DNA of 64,000 nt, from contig OZ037834.1 in NCBI GenBank assembly GCA_964035575.1, positions 124,001-188,000 on the forward strand, read 5' to 3'. This document shows, in pieces, positions 20,405-31,575 of this stretch (positions within the stretch are counted from its first letter, which is position 1; each line of letters opens with the position of its first letter). The translations under genes and the position numbers were made by a program. The stretch comes from Rhynchopus sp. YZ270_cl-10 (lineage: Eukaryota > Euglenozoa > Diplonemea > Diplonemida > Diplonemidae). A model generated the notes under the pieces. That model had not been told where the DNA came from. It did no database searches and was given only the letters and a program-made list of their open reading frames with translations.

Positions 20405-22225
20405 CTACGCAAAAACGTTGCTGTTGAGGGCAGGCTCCACACGCTGCAGAGACGTCTCCGCATGAATCAGATCCACAGCAACCTTCACCTTGTGCAGGAA
20501 CTCAATGTCGAACTCCTGTGCAAACCTGTCGTCGTACAGTTGGTGGTGCTCCGTCATGCTCTTCCCGAAGAAGGTGATCCCAATCGTGCGTCCTTCAGCG
20601 TCCTTCCCAACAGGCACCTGCAGCTTCGGCACAGGGAATTCTTTGAACATCATTAATATTGGGTAGTTCAGGTGGTACAGTCGTGCAGAGTACTCCAGTT
20701 TGTAGGTGCCGTCCTCCTGCAGAATCTCTGCAGGTGCCTTCGACTCAGCCAACTCGTCCAGTTTGCATGAAGGCGAAAACTGTGTTGGCACACAGATCAG
20801 GTCCACATCGTTGTCGTCGAAGTATCTGTTCCAGTGCTTCATTGCCTCGAACGCTTGGTAGTCGGAAGCGCGGAACTGTGACTCGTCAGTCACCTTGCTT
20901 TGCAGCATGGTCTTTCCGGGGTTGTGGCTTGCACCGCATGGGCGTATGTCTGCAATTACGTCACCCATGCACACTGGTTTGGACAGGAACTTCTCGTTCC
21001 ACGTTGCAACGTTCCCAATGAAAGGATGACACTGAACGTGACACGGATCAAAATGCTTGCCATTCACATCAACCCCAAAGTTCATGTGGTACAACGCGTT
21101 CACTTCCCCAAGCCTCGTAGACGACACCTTGTGCCACTCCTTCCCAGACACAACCTTGACAGATGAAGACGTCTCCAGCACCTTCTGCACAGAGTCCAGC
21201 GCATCCCTGATGCACTCAGCTGCACGCAGGCTGCGAACACCAAATGCGTTCGGTGCGTCCTTTGGCACGGTGTAGTTCACAAAGTACTCCTTCGGGAAGG
21301 CAACCTTCACCACACTGCCAGCAACCTTCTGCTTCGCCTGCTCGTGCAAGTCTGCATGTCCGTTCAAAGCAATGTCCGCAAGGATGATGTCGTCAAACGT
21401 GCGTGCATGTAGACCAACTTGGTCGCAGAAGGAAGTTATACCAGGGTTGCCCTCATTTGGGTAGTGGTTGCGCACAGGGTCGTACCCAAAGATCCCGTTC
21501 ATGCTTGCAGGGTGCCTGGTCGAGCCTCCGGTGTCTTCGCTCACAGACAGAGGAACAATCCTTGCAGCCACAGCGGCACCACTTCCTCCACTGCTCCCAC
21601 CTGGAGAAAAGCTCAGGTCGTGTGGATTCCTCGTCTGCCCGTTTGTGTGGTTGGTGGTCACAAACGACGCAGCAAACTCAGGCACATTTGTCAACCCCAT
21701 GATCACAGCGTTCCTTGACTTCAGCAATGCAATCATATCTGCGTCTTTGCAGGCAGGTGACCCGCCAAGAATCCCCGTTCCTGCAGAAGTCTTGAAGTCA
21801 GCCGACGCAGCCGTTCCCTTCATGGAAACAGGAAGGCCGTACAACGGTGCCACAGACTCAACCCCAGACTGCTTCACCTTCTCGTCAATTGCCACAGCCT
21901 GCCGCAGGATCACATCCACCTCTGAGTACACAGTCACAAAATGGGTGTTGAGACACTTGTAGTGCAGGAGTCTGTCCACCAGAAGACGCACATAGGCCTC
22001 ACACGTGACCCTCCCTGCCTTGAACTCAGCAATGTACTCGGCAACGTTCCACCGCACCATCACCTTCTGCTCTGCAGTCAGCTCCTGTTCTGTTGGCTTT
22101 GGGATGTGGTCTCTGAACCACTGTGCAACTGCGGCCCACTTCGCTGGGCCTTCTTCCTGGCCATCCAACAGCTCCTTTGGAGGGAAGTCAGCGTGGAACA
22201 GGACATCTTTGGATGAGTACGCCAT
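20405..22225 (-). CDS. Amidase-signature hydrolase, paralogue 2
   Basis: 606 residues, collinear with paralogue 1 and with the same intact triad (Lys136, Ser211, Ser235). About 40 residues differ overall. Some 27 changes fall in residues 370-456, including LSKPVCMGDVIADI against LSKEASVAQIVGDC, and seven in residues 515-529 (ARLYHLNYPILMMF against ANILHHNLPILLMF). In amidase-signature enzymes the corresponding C-terminal half helps line the acyl-binding channel, so the copies may prefer different amides; this is inference. Flanking coding sequence, the last dozen codons and part of the leader are almost identical at nucleotide level, pointing to recent duplication or gene conversion. The leader again ends CATCCTCATGCAG 17 nt before the ATG. 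Confidence 0.93.
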   Translation of the reverse strand: MAYSSKDVLFHADFPPKELLDGQEEGPAKWAAVAQWFRDHIPKPTEQELTAEQKVMVRWNVAEYIAEFKAGRVTCEAYVRLLVDRLLHYKCLNTHFVTVYSEVDVILRQAVAIDEKVKQSGVESVAPLYGLPVSMKGTAASADFKTSAGTGILGGSPACKDADMIALLKSRNAVIMGLTNVPEFAASFVTTNHTNGQTRNPHDLSFSPGGSSGGSGAAVAARIVPLSVSEDTGGSTRHPASMNGIFGYDPVRNHYPNEGNPGITSFCDQVGLHARTFDDIILADIALNGHADLHEQAKQKVAGSVVKVAFPKEYFVNYTVPKDAPNAFGVRSLRAAECIRDALDSVQKVLETSSSVKVVSGKEWHKVSSTRLGEVNALYHMNFGVDVNGKHFDPCHVQCHPFIGNVATWNEKFLSKPVCMGDVIADIRPCGASHNPGKTMLQSKVTDESQFRASDYQAFEAMKHWNRYFDDNDVDLICVPTQFSPSCKLDELAESKAPAEILQEDGTYKLEYSARLYHLNYPILMMFKEFPVPKLQVPVGKDAEGRTIGITFFGKSMTEHHQLYDDRFAQEFDIEFLHKVKVAVDLIHAETSLQRVEPALNSNVFA

Positions 22226-22599
22226 GGCTGGTGTGGTGTCTCCTGCATGAGGATGGGAATTATGTGGGGAGGTAGGGTGGGTGGGTGTCTGGAAACAAGT
22301 TAAGAAAAGTTCACAAGTGAAGTAAGGCTCTCGTCTCCGATACTTTGAGCAACTCAAGCATCACATCATATCATTTCAAAGACAAGAAGATTCTACACTA
22401 ACTCTAAAACAAACTTGACTTTGCAACATCGTGAACCGGAGCTTCAACCTTCGAGGGCAACATATCATTGTCTATCAAAAATACAGAGATGCACCACTGT
22501 ATTGTGCAAAAACCACTATAAAAACGCGGGCAAACTGAGTCCGTAAAGAATTGTCAAACTTTGGTTCCGTAAAAGCACAATATGGTGTAAAGACATACT

Positions 22600-22635
<36 letters not shown>

Positions 22636-22747
22636 TTTCAAAACCTTCTTTGACCTCTTGGCCGTGTAGCAACGCGACATCGTCGTCCCGCAAACCCTAC
22701 TCAACCAACACTACCGAAACATGACACAATAGCGAAAAAAGCAAATT
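22226..22747. other. Upstream region of amidase paralogue 2
   Basis: Holds the pyrimidine-rich leader close to the gene, then ordinary AT-rich sequence, and an uninterrupted run of about 33 A residues at 22601-22633. No gene seen. Confidence 0.4.
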
Positions 22748-22860
22748 CTAGAAAACACTTGTGTTTTCTAGTTTTTGCTGTTGCCGATTCGCCACCTCCT
22801 CAGTCTCTAACCCCCCATGTAGATTCCGACCAAAAATCGGTTTTTTTTTTTTTTCACGGG
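22748..22860 (+). repeat. Direct repeat flanking the hAT fragment, left copy
   Basis: Starts with the near-palindrome AGAAAACACTTGTGTTTTCT and, after a short gap, has GACCAAAAATCGG followed by a T run. The same series recurs in the same orientation at 23621-23760 on the other side of the hAT fragment. Confidence 0.55.
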
Positions 22861-22959
22861 TAAGAGCAGGGTTTCCGCGTTCTTCCGGTGTTTTCGAAGG
22901 GGGCGGACGAGTTTTTTTTCCCCCCCAAAAATTTTTTTTTTACTAGTGCTTAACACAAT

Positions 22960-23012
22960 ACAGGTCGAGCCCGGCGCGCTTCGCGCGCCGGGTCGGGGGC
23001 CTCCGGCGGAGT
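22960..23012 (-). repeat. GC-rich double hairpin, copy 2
   Basis: Hairpin CCCGGCGCGC-TTC-GCGCGCCGGG (22970-22992) followed by CCTCCGGCGGAG. It is the reverse complement of the structure at 9596-9662. It lies just downstream of the transposase fragment and could act as its 3'-end structure. Confidence 0.6.
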
Positions 23013-23056
23013 TGTCTCGCCTCACGGTCTTTCGTGAGACACAACAGGTGAGAAAC

Positions 23057-23512
23057 TCACGTTACGAGATACTCGAAAACAAAGCGTGGCGGGTGGTGGA
23101 ATAAGCGCTCAGCTGTGCTTGTACCCACAGGAAGAGTGAACAAGAGACGGAGTAACGTCCTCATCTGAGGGTACTCGGTGTCACCTTCCTCATTGAGCTC
23201 AACATACATCAGAACGTCACGAAGAGTTGTCATTGAGGTGCACACCCTCAACGCCGACTTGAGCTCTTGCCACTCTGCCAACAGGTCACTGAATTCAACC
23301 CCCTGCACAATACTGGCTGTCTGGAACTGCTTCCGTTCAGCGGTGTCGCTGTACACCGGCTTCAGCGCATCCCCGCCCACGACATCGTGATGCATGTAGG
23401 ACAGTTTGTGGGGGGTGAAGAACTGGTCGTACAATCTGCCTAGCTGTTCAATGCTGTACTCCGTGCGCAAACCCGCAAAGGGTTTGAGGGGAATGATAGA
23501 GGGGGATACCAT
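23057..23512 (-). pseudogene. hAT-family transposase C-terminal fragment
   Basis: 151 residues from the first ATG, open a little further upstream. The segment EYPQMRTLLRLLFTLPVGTS followed by TAERLF is the hAT dimerisation motif (family form: P-x-L-x2-L-x-R-x-L-L-T-L-P-V-x3-x-A-E-R-x-F). The upstream part (DLLAEWQELKSALRVC) is helical, as in the region before the dimerisation domain. The catalytic DDE region and BED zinc finger are absent, and the sequence after ERLF leaves the family pattern, so this is a fragment of a DNA transposon. It is flanked by direct repeats at 22748 and 23621. It could instead be a last exon of a larger spliced gene, but no further exons were found upstream. Confidence 0.65.
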
Positions 23513-23620
23513 AAGTGCGGCCGCAGATCTGCGCGACGCCAAAGAGGGGAGGACTTTATTTTTCTATACGGGGTGGGGTGCGTCCCCTGCGGGGCCGCAC
23601 CCCACTCGTCCACTTTACAA

Positions 23621-23760
23621 TTCTACAAAACACTTGTGTTTTTAGTCTTTTAACTTGAGCCGGCGCCACCCGCAGTCCCTCCCCCCCCAAAATCCCCCTT
23701 ATATCCCCCGCCCCGGGGGGTTTTTGACCAAAAACCGGTTTTTTTTTCAGGGTGTAGAAG
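23621..23760 (+). repeat. Direct repeat flanking the hAT fragment, right copy
   Basis: Contains ACAAAACACTTGTGTTTTTA and then GACCAAAAACCGG with a T run, matching the left copy. The preceding segment 23576-23603 is a GC hairpin (GGGTGCG ... CGCACCC). Confidence 0.5.
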
Positions 23761-24220
23761 CTTCGCCCAGCCGAAAAAACGTTTTCTTTGGAAAGATCGG
23801 ACACTTTTTGGGGGGTTTACGGCTTCAAGGAAGCTGGGACCCCTGGCAGACCCGGATTCCAGGGTGTCGCGAGTACCCCTTTTTGCCTTAGCAAAACACG
23901 TGTATCTTAAGGGTTCCACAGGGTTCTGCAGGCAAAACAGGCGTTTTCGCCAAAAACACGGTTTTTCAGGCAGGTAACCAGGTTTGCGGCTTGGGAAACG
24001 TGCCAGCGAGGTGTGAGAACCATGCGTGGGCCACACACGGCACGAGTTGCAGCAGCCCACCGAAGGTGGGCTGCGTTTGGCAACCACTCGAGACGTTTAA
24101 CGCGTGTATCGCATATACATAGCGTTGTGTGTATCGTATACGAAGACCGTTGTGTGTAAAGCACGTGTAGACCGTTCCGATATCACACATACTAGCCTGC
24201 AAGCGTGTTTCCGCGGCGCT
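23761..24220 (+). repeat. Diverged copy of the composite satellite module
   Basis: Shares with the units at 26350-26540, 28370-28550 and others the series AGGGTGTCGCGAGTACCCCT, CGTGTATCTTAAGGGTTC, GGCAAAACAGGCGTTTT and GGCTTGGGAAACGTGCCAGC. It is more diverged than the others and lacks the 57-bp repeats, so it may represent an older unit at the edge of the array. It ends in GT-rich sequence before the 14-bp satellite. Confidence 0.6.
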
Positions 24221-26127
24221 AGGACTCTAACGCGTCGTCTCTGACGCGTCGGTTCAAACGCGTCGGTTCTGACGCGTCGGTTCTTACTCGTCGGTTCTCA
24301 CGCGTCGGTTCTTACGCCGCGGTTCTAACGCGTCGGTTCTTACGCGTCGGTTCTAACGAGTCGGTTCTAACGCGTCGGTTCTGACGCGTCGGTTCTTACG
24401 CGTCGGTTCTAACGCGTCGGTTCTAACACGTCGGTTCTAACGCGTCGGTTCTTACGCGTCGGTTCTTACGAGTCGGTTCTTACGAGTCGGTTCTAACGCG
24501 TCGGTTCTTACGCGTCGGTTCTAACGCGTCGGTTCTAACGAGTCGGTTCTTACGCGTCGGTTCTCACGCGTCGGTTCTAACGCGTCGGTTCTTACGAGTC
24601 GGTTCTAACGCGTCGGTTCTTTCGCGTCGGTTCTCACGCGTCGGTTCTAACGCGTCGGTTCTAAAGCGTCCGTTCTAACGCGTCGGTTCTAACGCGTCGG
24701 TTCTTACGCGTCGGTTCTTTCGCGTCGGTTCTAACGCGTCGGTTCTAACTCGTCGGTTCTTACGAATCGGTTCTAACGCGTCGGTTCTTATGCGTCGGTT
24801 CTTAGGCGTCGGTTCTAACGCGTCGGTTCTTACGAATCGGTTCTAACGCGTCGGTTCTTTCGCGTCGGTTCTAACTCGTCGGTTCTAACGCGTCGGTTCT
24901 TACGCGTCGGTTCTAACTCGTCGGTTCTCACGCGTCGGTTCTAACGCGTCGGTTCTTACTCCGCGGTTCTAACGCGTCGGTTCTTATGCGTCGGTTCTTA
25001 GGCGTCGGTTCTAACGCGTCGGTTCTTACGAATCGGTTCTAACGCGTCGGTTCTTTCGCGTCGGTTCTAACTCGTCGGTTCTAACGCGTCGGTTCTTACG
25101 CGTCGGTTCTAACTCGTCGGTTCTTACGAATCGGTTCTAACGCGTCGGTTCTTTCGCGTCGGTTCTTACGCGTCGGTTCTAACGCGTCGGTTCTTACGAA
25201 TCGGTTCTAACGCGTCGGTTCTAACGCGTCGGTTCTTACGAATCGGTTCTAACGCGTCGGTTCTAACGCGTCGGTTCTACAGCGTCGGTTCTAACGCGTC
25301 GGTTCTTTCGCGTCGGTTCTAACGCGTCGGTTCTAACGCGTCGGTTCTTACGAATCGGTTCTAACGCGTCGGTTCTTTCGCGTCGGTTCTAACGCGTCGG
25401 TTCTAACGCGTCGGTTCTTACGCGTCGGTTCTAACTCGTCGGTTCTCACGCGTCGGTTCTAACGCGTCGGTTCTTACTCCGCGGTTCTAACGCGTCGGTT
25501 CTAACGCGTCGGTTCTTACGAATCGGTTCTAACGCGTCGGTTCTTTCGCGTCGGTTCTTACGCGTCGGTTCTAACGCGTCGGTTCTTACGAATCGGTTCT
25601 AACGCGTCGGTTCTAACGCGTCGGTTCTTACGAATCGGTTCTAACGCGTCGGTTCTAACGCGTCGGTTCTACAGCGTCGGTTCTAACGCGTCGGTTCTTT
25701 CGCGTCGGTTCTAACGCGTCGGTTCTAACGCGTCGGTTCTTACGCGTCGGTTCTAACGCGTCGGTTCTTACGAATCGGTTCTAACGCGTCGGTTCTAACG
25801 CGTCGGTTCTTACGCGTCGGTTCTAACGCGTCGGTTCTTACGAATCGGTTCTAACGCGTCGGTTCTAACGCGTCGGTTCTACAGCGTCGGTTCTAACGCG
25901 TCGGTTCTTTCGCGTCGGTTCTTACGCGTCGGTTCTTACGAATCCGTTCTAACGCGTCGGTTCTCACGCGTCGGTTCTACAGCGTCCGTTCTAACGCGTC
26001 GGTTCTAACGCGTCGGTTCTAACGCGTTGGTTCTTACGAATCGGTTCTAACGCGTCGGTTCTTTCGCGTCGGTTCTTACGCGTCGGTTCTAACGCGTCGG
26101 TTCTAACGCGTCGGTTCTTACGAATTC
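24221..26127 (+). repeat. 14-bp minisatellite, block 1
   Basis: About 136 copies of a 14-bp unit, consensus ACGCGTCGGTTCTA, containing the palindrome ACGCGT. Variant units (CGAATCGG, TTCGCGTCGG, ACAGCGTC, CTCCGCGG) recur in fixed orders, showing that blocks of several units were copied together. Confidence 0.95.
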
Positions 26128-28190
26128 CTTAACACTCAGTTCCTTAACACTCGGTGTTAAGGTCTTTAAGGTTGCTGATCACCCCACCCACCCACCCCCT
26201 CTAAGGCACCCCCCCCGCCCCCCCCCCCCGGGGTGGGTTTCGGCCATTTTTTTTCAGGTCTCTAAACGTCCAAAGAGGTCAAAAAAGTGGATTCTTGGGA
26301 AGATAGGAGGTTTTTTTGAGGGTTTGCAAATGAGAAAGACCTCCAAACCCTGACAGACCCTGAAACCAGGGTGTCGCGAGTACCCCTTTTTTACACGTGT
26401 TTCTTAAGGGTTCTACAGGGTAAAACAGGCAAAACAGGCGTTTTGGCCAAAAACCCGGTTTTTCAGGCAGGTAACCGGGTTTGAGGCTTGGGAAACGTGC
26501 CAGAGCGGTGTGAGAACCATGCGTGGGGGTTTGTAACCACTCGTTGCGTTGGTTGCGTTGCCTTCGCTACGTTGCGTTCGTTACGTACACACCGGTTACG
26601 TTGTGTTGCATGCGTTGCGTTCGTTGTGTAGAGATCGTTATATACAGAGTGCAACGAACAGAGCGGTTGCGTTGCGTTGGTTGTGTTCGGTTGGTTACGT
26701 TCGTTGCGTTCCGATCGTTACGTACACATCGGTTGCGTTGCGTTGCGTTCGTTGCATACAGATCGTAACGTACGCATCGGTTGCGTTGCGTTGCATGCGT
26801 TGCGTTCGTTGCATACAGATCGTAACGTACGCATCGGTTGCGTTGCGTTGCATGCGTTGCGTTCGTTGCATACAGATCGTAACGTACACATCGGTTGCGT
26901 TGCGTTCGTTGCGTTCTGATCGTTACGTACGCATCGGTTGCGTTGCGTTGCATGCTTTCGTTGCATACGGATCGTAACGTATAGAGCGGATCCGTTTCGT
27001 TGTGTTCGGTTGCGTTTATCAACCACACCAGCCAGGAGTGTTAAGGATTGCCAAAAAAAACTAAATTTAGTTTTTTTTGGCAATCCTTAACACTCCTGGC
27101 TGGTGTGGTTGATAAACGCAACCGAACACCACGAAACGGATCCGCTCTATACGTTACGATCCGTATGCAACCAAAGCATGCAACGCAACGCAACCGATGC
27201 GTACGTTACGATCTGTATGCAACGCACGCAACGCAACCGATGTGTACGTAACGATCAGAACGCAACGAACGCAACGCATGCAACGCAACGCAACCGATGC
27301 GTACGTTACGATCTGTATGCAACGAACGCAACGCATGCAACGCAACGCAACCGATGTGTACGTTACGATCTGTATGCAACGAACGCAACGCATGCAACGC
27401 AACGCAACCGATGTGTATGTAGCGATCTGTATGCAACGAACGCAACGCATACAACGCAACGCAACCGATGTGTACGTTACGATCTGTATGCAACGAACGC
27501 AACGCATGCAACGCAACGCAACCGATGCGTACGTTACGATCTGTATGCAACGAACGCAACGCATGCAACGCAACGCAACCGATGTGTACGTTACGATCTG
27601 TATGCAACGCACGCAACGCAACCGATGTGTACGTTACGATCTGTATGCAACGAACGCAACGCATGCAACGCAACGCAACCGATGCGTACGTTACGATCTG
27701 TATGCAACGCACGCAACGCAACCGATGTGTACGTAGCGATCTGTATGCAACGAACGCAACGCAACCAACGCAACGAGTGGTTACAAACCCCCACGCATGG
27801 TTCTCACAGCGCGCTGGCACGTTTCCCAAGCCGCAAACCCGGTTACCCGCCTGAAAAACCGGGTTTCTGGCCAAAACGCCTGTTTTGCCTGTAGAACCCT
27901 GTAGAAGCCTTAAGAAACACGTGTAAAAAAGGGGTACTCGCGACACCCTGGTTTCAGGGTCTGTCAGGGTTTGGAGGTCTTTGCTTCAGAGAAAGTCTCC
28001 TAAAAACCTCCTATCTTCCCAAGAATCCACTTTTTTGACCTCTTTCGAGGTTTAGAGACCTGAAAAAAAATGCCCGAACCCCACCTTGGGGGGGGGGGGG
28101 GGGGGAGGGTGCCTGAGAGGGGGGGTGGGTGGGTGGGTGGGTGGGAGGTGATCAGCAACCTTAAAGACCTTAACACCGAGTGTTAAGGAA
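26128..28190. repeat. Two composite units head to head: palindrome of about 2 kb
   Basis: The centre is between 27065 and 27066 (CTAAA|TTTAG). The left arm (26128-27065) and right arm (27066-28190) are inverted copies, with near-perfect pairing close to the centre (AGGAGTGTTAAGGATTGCC against its inverse). Arm lengths differ because the inner 57-bp repeat has about four copies on the left and about nine on the right. Each unit starts CCTTAACACTCGGTGTTAAG and ends GTGTTAAGGATTGCC plus an A-rich tail, so the unit ends share the inverted word CCTTAACACTC. Confidence 0.85.
26700..26960 (+). repeat. 57-bp tandem repeat inside a composite unit
   Basis: Unit contains GTTGCGTTGCATGCGTTGCG, a CATACAGATCG block and AACGTACGCATCGG. 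Its period of 57 bp is a multiple of 3, which keeps long frames open on both strands; these are not genes. Corresponding repeats occur in every composite unit to 36,1xx. Confidence 0.9.
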
Positions 28191-30523
28191 TGTTAAGGTC
28201 TTTAAGGTTGCTGATCACCCCACCCTCCCCGCGCGGGGTGGGTTTCGGCCATTTTTTTTCAGGTCTCTAAACGTCCAAAGAGGTCAAAAAAGTGGATTCT
28301 TGGGAAGATAGGAGGTTTTTTTTAGGGTTTGCAAATGAGAAAGACCTCCAAACCCTGACAGACCCTGAAACGAGGGTGTCGCGAGTACCCCTTTTTTACA
28401 CGTGTTTCTTAAGGGTTCTACAGGGTTCTACAGGCAAAACAGGCGTTTTGGCCGAAAACCCGGTTTTTCAGGCAGGTAACCGGGTTTGCGGCTTGGGAAA
28501 CGTGCCAGCGCGCTGTGGGAACCATGCATGGGGGTTTGTAACCGCTCGTTGCGTTGGTTGCGTTGCCTTCGCTACGTTGCGTACACATAGCTACGTGCAC
28601 ACCGGTTACGTTGTGTTGCATGCGTTGCGTTCGTTGTGTAGAGATCGTTATATACAGAGTGCAACGAACAGAGCGGTTGCGTTGCGTTGGTTGTGTTCGG
28701 TTGGTTACGTTCGTTGCGTTCCGATCGTTTCGTACACATCGGTTGCGTTGCGTTGCATGCGTTGCGTTCGTTGCGTTGCGTTCGTTGCATACAGATCGTT
28801 ACGTACTCATCGCTTGCATTTCCTTAACACTCGGTGTTAAGGTCTTTAAGGTTGCTGATCACCTCCCACCCACCCACCCACCCACCCCCCCTCTCAGGCA
28901 CCCCCCCCCCCCCCCCCCCCCAAGGTGGGGTTCGGGCATTTTTTTTCAGGTCTCTAAACCTCGAAAGAGGTCAAAAAAGTGGATTCTTGGGAAGATAGGA
29001 GGTTTTTAGGAGACTTTCTCTGAAGCAAAGACCTCCAAACCCTGACAGACCCTGAAACCAGGGTGTCGCGAGTACCCCGTTTTTACACGTGTTTCTTAAG
29101 GGTTCTACAGGGTTCTACAGGCAAAACAGGCGTTTTGGCCAAAAACCCGGTTTTTCAGGCAGGTAACCGGGTTTGCGGCTTGGGAAACGTGCCAGAGCGG
29201 TGTGAGAACCATGCGTGGGGGTTTGTAACCACTCGTTGCGTTGGTTGCGTTGACTTCGTTGCGTAGACATCGCTACGTACACACCGGTTACGTTGTGTTG
29301 CATGCGTTGCGTTCGTTGTGTAGCTATCGTTACGTACAGAGCGCAACGTACGGAGCGGTTGCGTTGCGTTGGTTGTGTTTGGTTGGTTACGTTCGTTGCG
29401 TTCCGATCGTTACGTACACATCCGTTACGTTGCGTTCGTTGCATACAGATCGTTACGTACACATGGGTTACGTTGTGTTGCATGCGTTGCGTTCGTTGTG
29501 TAGAGATCGATATATACAGATCGCAACGTACGCATAGGTTGCGTTGGTTGCGTTCTGATCGTTACGTACGCATCGGTTGCGTTGCGTTGCATGCGTTGGT
29601 TGCATACGGATCGTAACGAAAAGAGCGGATCCGTTTCGTTGTGTTCGGTTGCGTTTATCAACCACACCAGCCAGGAGTGTTAAGGATTGCCAAAAAAAAC
29701 TAAATTCCTTAACACTCGGTGTTAAGGTCTTTAAGGTTGCTTCACCACCCCACCCACCCCCTCTAAGGCACCCCCCCCGGTCCCCCCCCCCGGGGTGGGT
29801 TTCGGCCATTTTTTTTCAGGTCTCTAAACGTCCAAAGAGGTCAAAAAAGTGGATTCTTGGGAAGATAGGAGGTTTTTTTGAGGGTTTGCAAATGAGAAAG
29901 ACCTCCAAACCCTGACAGACCCTGAAACGAGGGTGTCGCGAGTACCCCTTTTTTACACGTGTTTCTTAAGGGTTCTACAGGGTTATACAGGCAAAACAGG
30001 CGTTTTGGCCGAAAACCCGGTTTTTCAGGCAGGTAACCGGGTTTGAGGCTTGGGAAACGTGCCAGAGCGTGTGAGAACCATGCGTGGGGGTTTGTAACCA
30101 CTCGTTGCGTTGGTTGCGCTGCCTTCGCTACGTTGCGTTCGTTACGTACACACCGGTTACGTTGTGTTGCATGCGTTGCGTTCGTTGTGTAGAGATCGTT
30201 ATATACAGAGTGCAACGAACAGAGCGGTTGCGTTGCGTTGGTTGCGTTCCGATCGTTACGTACACATCGGTTGCGTTGCGTTGCATGCGTTGCGTTCGGT
30301 GCGTTGCGTTGCTTCCGTGTCTTTGGTTCGAGACGTTACGTACCGAACGGTTGCGTTGCGTCGGTTGCATTCGTTCCGTTCACATCGTTCCGATCTGAAC
30401 GGAACGATGTGAACGCAAGAAACGTAGCGCATCGGTTGCGTTGGTTGGCTTGTGTGCGTTGCAAACCTTTCATACATCAACCACACCAGCCAGTGAGTGT
30501 TAAGGATTGCCAAAAAAAACTAA
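28191..30523 (+). repeat. Three further composite units in direct orientation
   Basis: Units start at about 28191, 28818 and 29705, each with CCTTAACACTCGGTGTTAAG or its variant, a C-rich stretch, the GGTGTCGCGAGTACCCC module and CGTTGCG-type repeats. The first lacks the usual GGATTGCC tail (truncated by the next unit); the last ends at 30523 directly against the 14-bp satellite. Confidence 0.8.
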
Positions 30524-31575
30524 ATCGGTTCTTACGCGTCGGTTCTTACGCGTCGGTTCTAACGCGTCGGTTCTAACGCGTCGGTTCTAACGCGTCGGTT
30601 CTTTCGCGTCGGTTCTAACGCGTCGGTTTTACGCGTCGGTTCTAACGAGTCGGTTCTAACGCGTCGGTTCTAACGCGTCGGTTCTTACGCGTCGGTTCTA
30701 ACGCGTCGGTTCTTACGCGTCGGTTCTGACGCGTCGGTTCTAACGCGTCGGTTCTTGCTCCGCGGTTCTTACGCGTCGGTTCTAACGCGTCGGTTCTACA
30801 GCGTCCGTTCTAACGCGTTGGTTCTAACGCGTCGGTTCTAACGCGTCGGTTCTTGCTCCGCGGTTCTAACGCGTCGGTTCTTTCGCGTCGGTTCTAACGC
30901 GTCGGTTCTTACGCGTCGGTTCTAACGAGTCGGTTCTAACGCGTCGGTTCTAACGCGTCGGTTCTTACGAATCGGTTCTAACGCGTCGGTTCTTTCGCGT
31001 CGGTTCTTACGCGTCGGTTCTAACGCGTCGGTTCTTACGAATCGGTTCTAACGCGTCGGTTCTAACGCGTCGGTTCTTACGAATCGGTTCTAACGCGTCG
31101 GTTCTAACGCGTCGGTTCTACAGCGTCGGTTCTAACGCGTCGGTTCTTTCGCGTCGGTTCTAACGCGTCGGTTCTAACGCGTCGGTTCTTACGCGTCGGT
31201 TCTAACGCGTCGGTTCTTACGAATCGGTTCTAACGCGTCGGTTCTAACGCGTCGGTTCTTACGCGTCGGTTCTAACGCGTCGGTTCTTACGAATCGGTTC
31301 TAACGCGTCGGTTCTAACGCGTCGGTTCTACAGCGTCGGTTCTAACGCGTCGGTTCTTTCGCGTCGGTTCTTACGCGTCGGTTCTTACGAATCCGTTCTA
31401 ACGCGTCGGTTCTCACGCGTCGGTTCTACAGCGTCCGTTCTAACGCGTCGGTTCTAACGCGTCGGTTCTAACGCGTTGGTTCTTACGAATCGGTTCTAAC
31501 GCGTCGGTTCTTTCGCGTCGGTTCTTACGCGTCGGTTCTAACGCGTCGGTTCTAACGCGTCGGTTCTTACGAATT
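30524..31575 (+). repeat. 14-bp minisatellite, block 2
   Basis: About 75 units of the same 14-bp repeat. Its right half is identical in order of variants to the end of block 1, and its left part is identical to the start of block 3, as expected from a tandem duplication of 5.45 kb. Confidence 0.95.
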
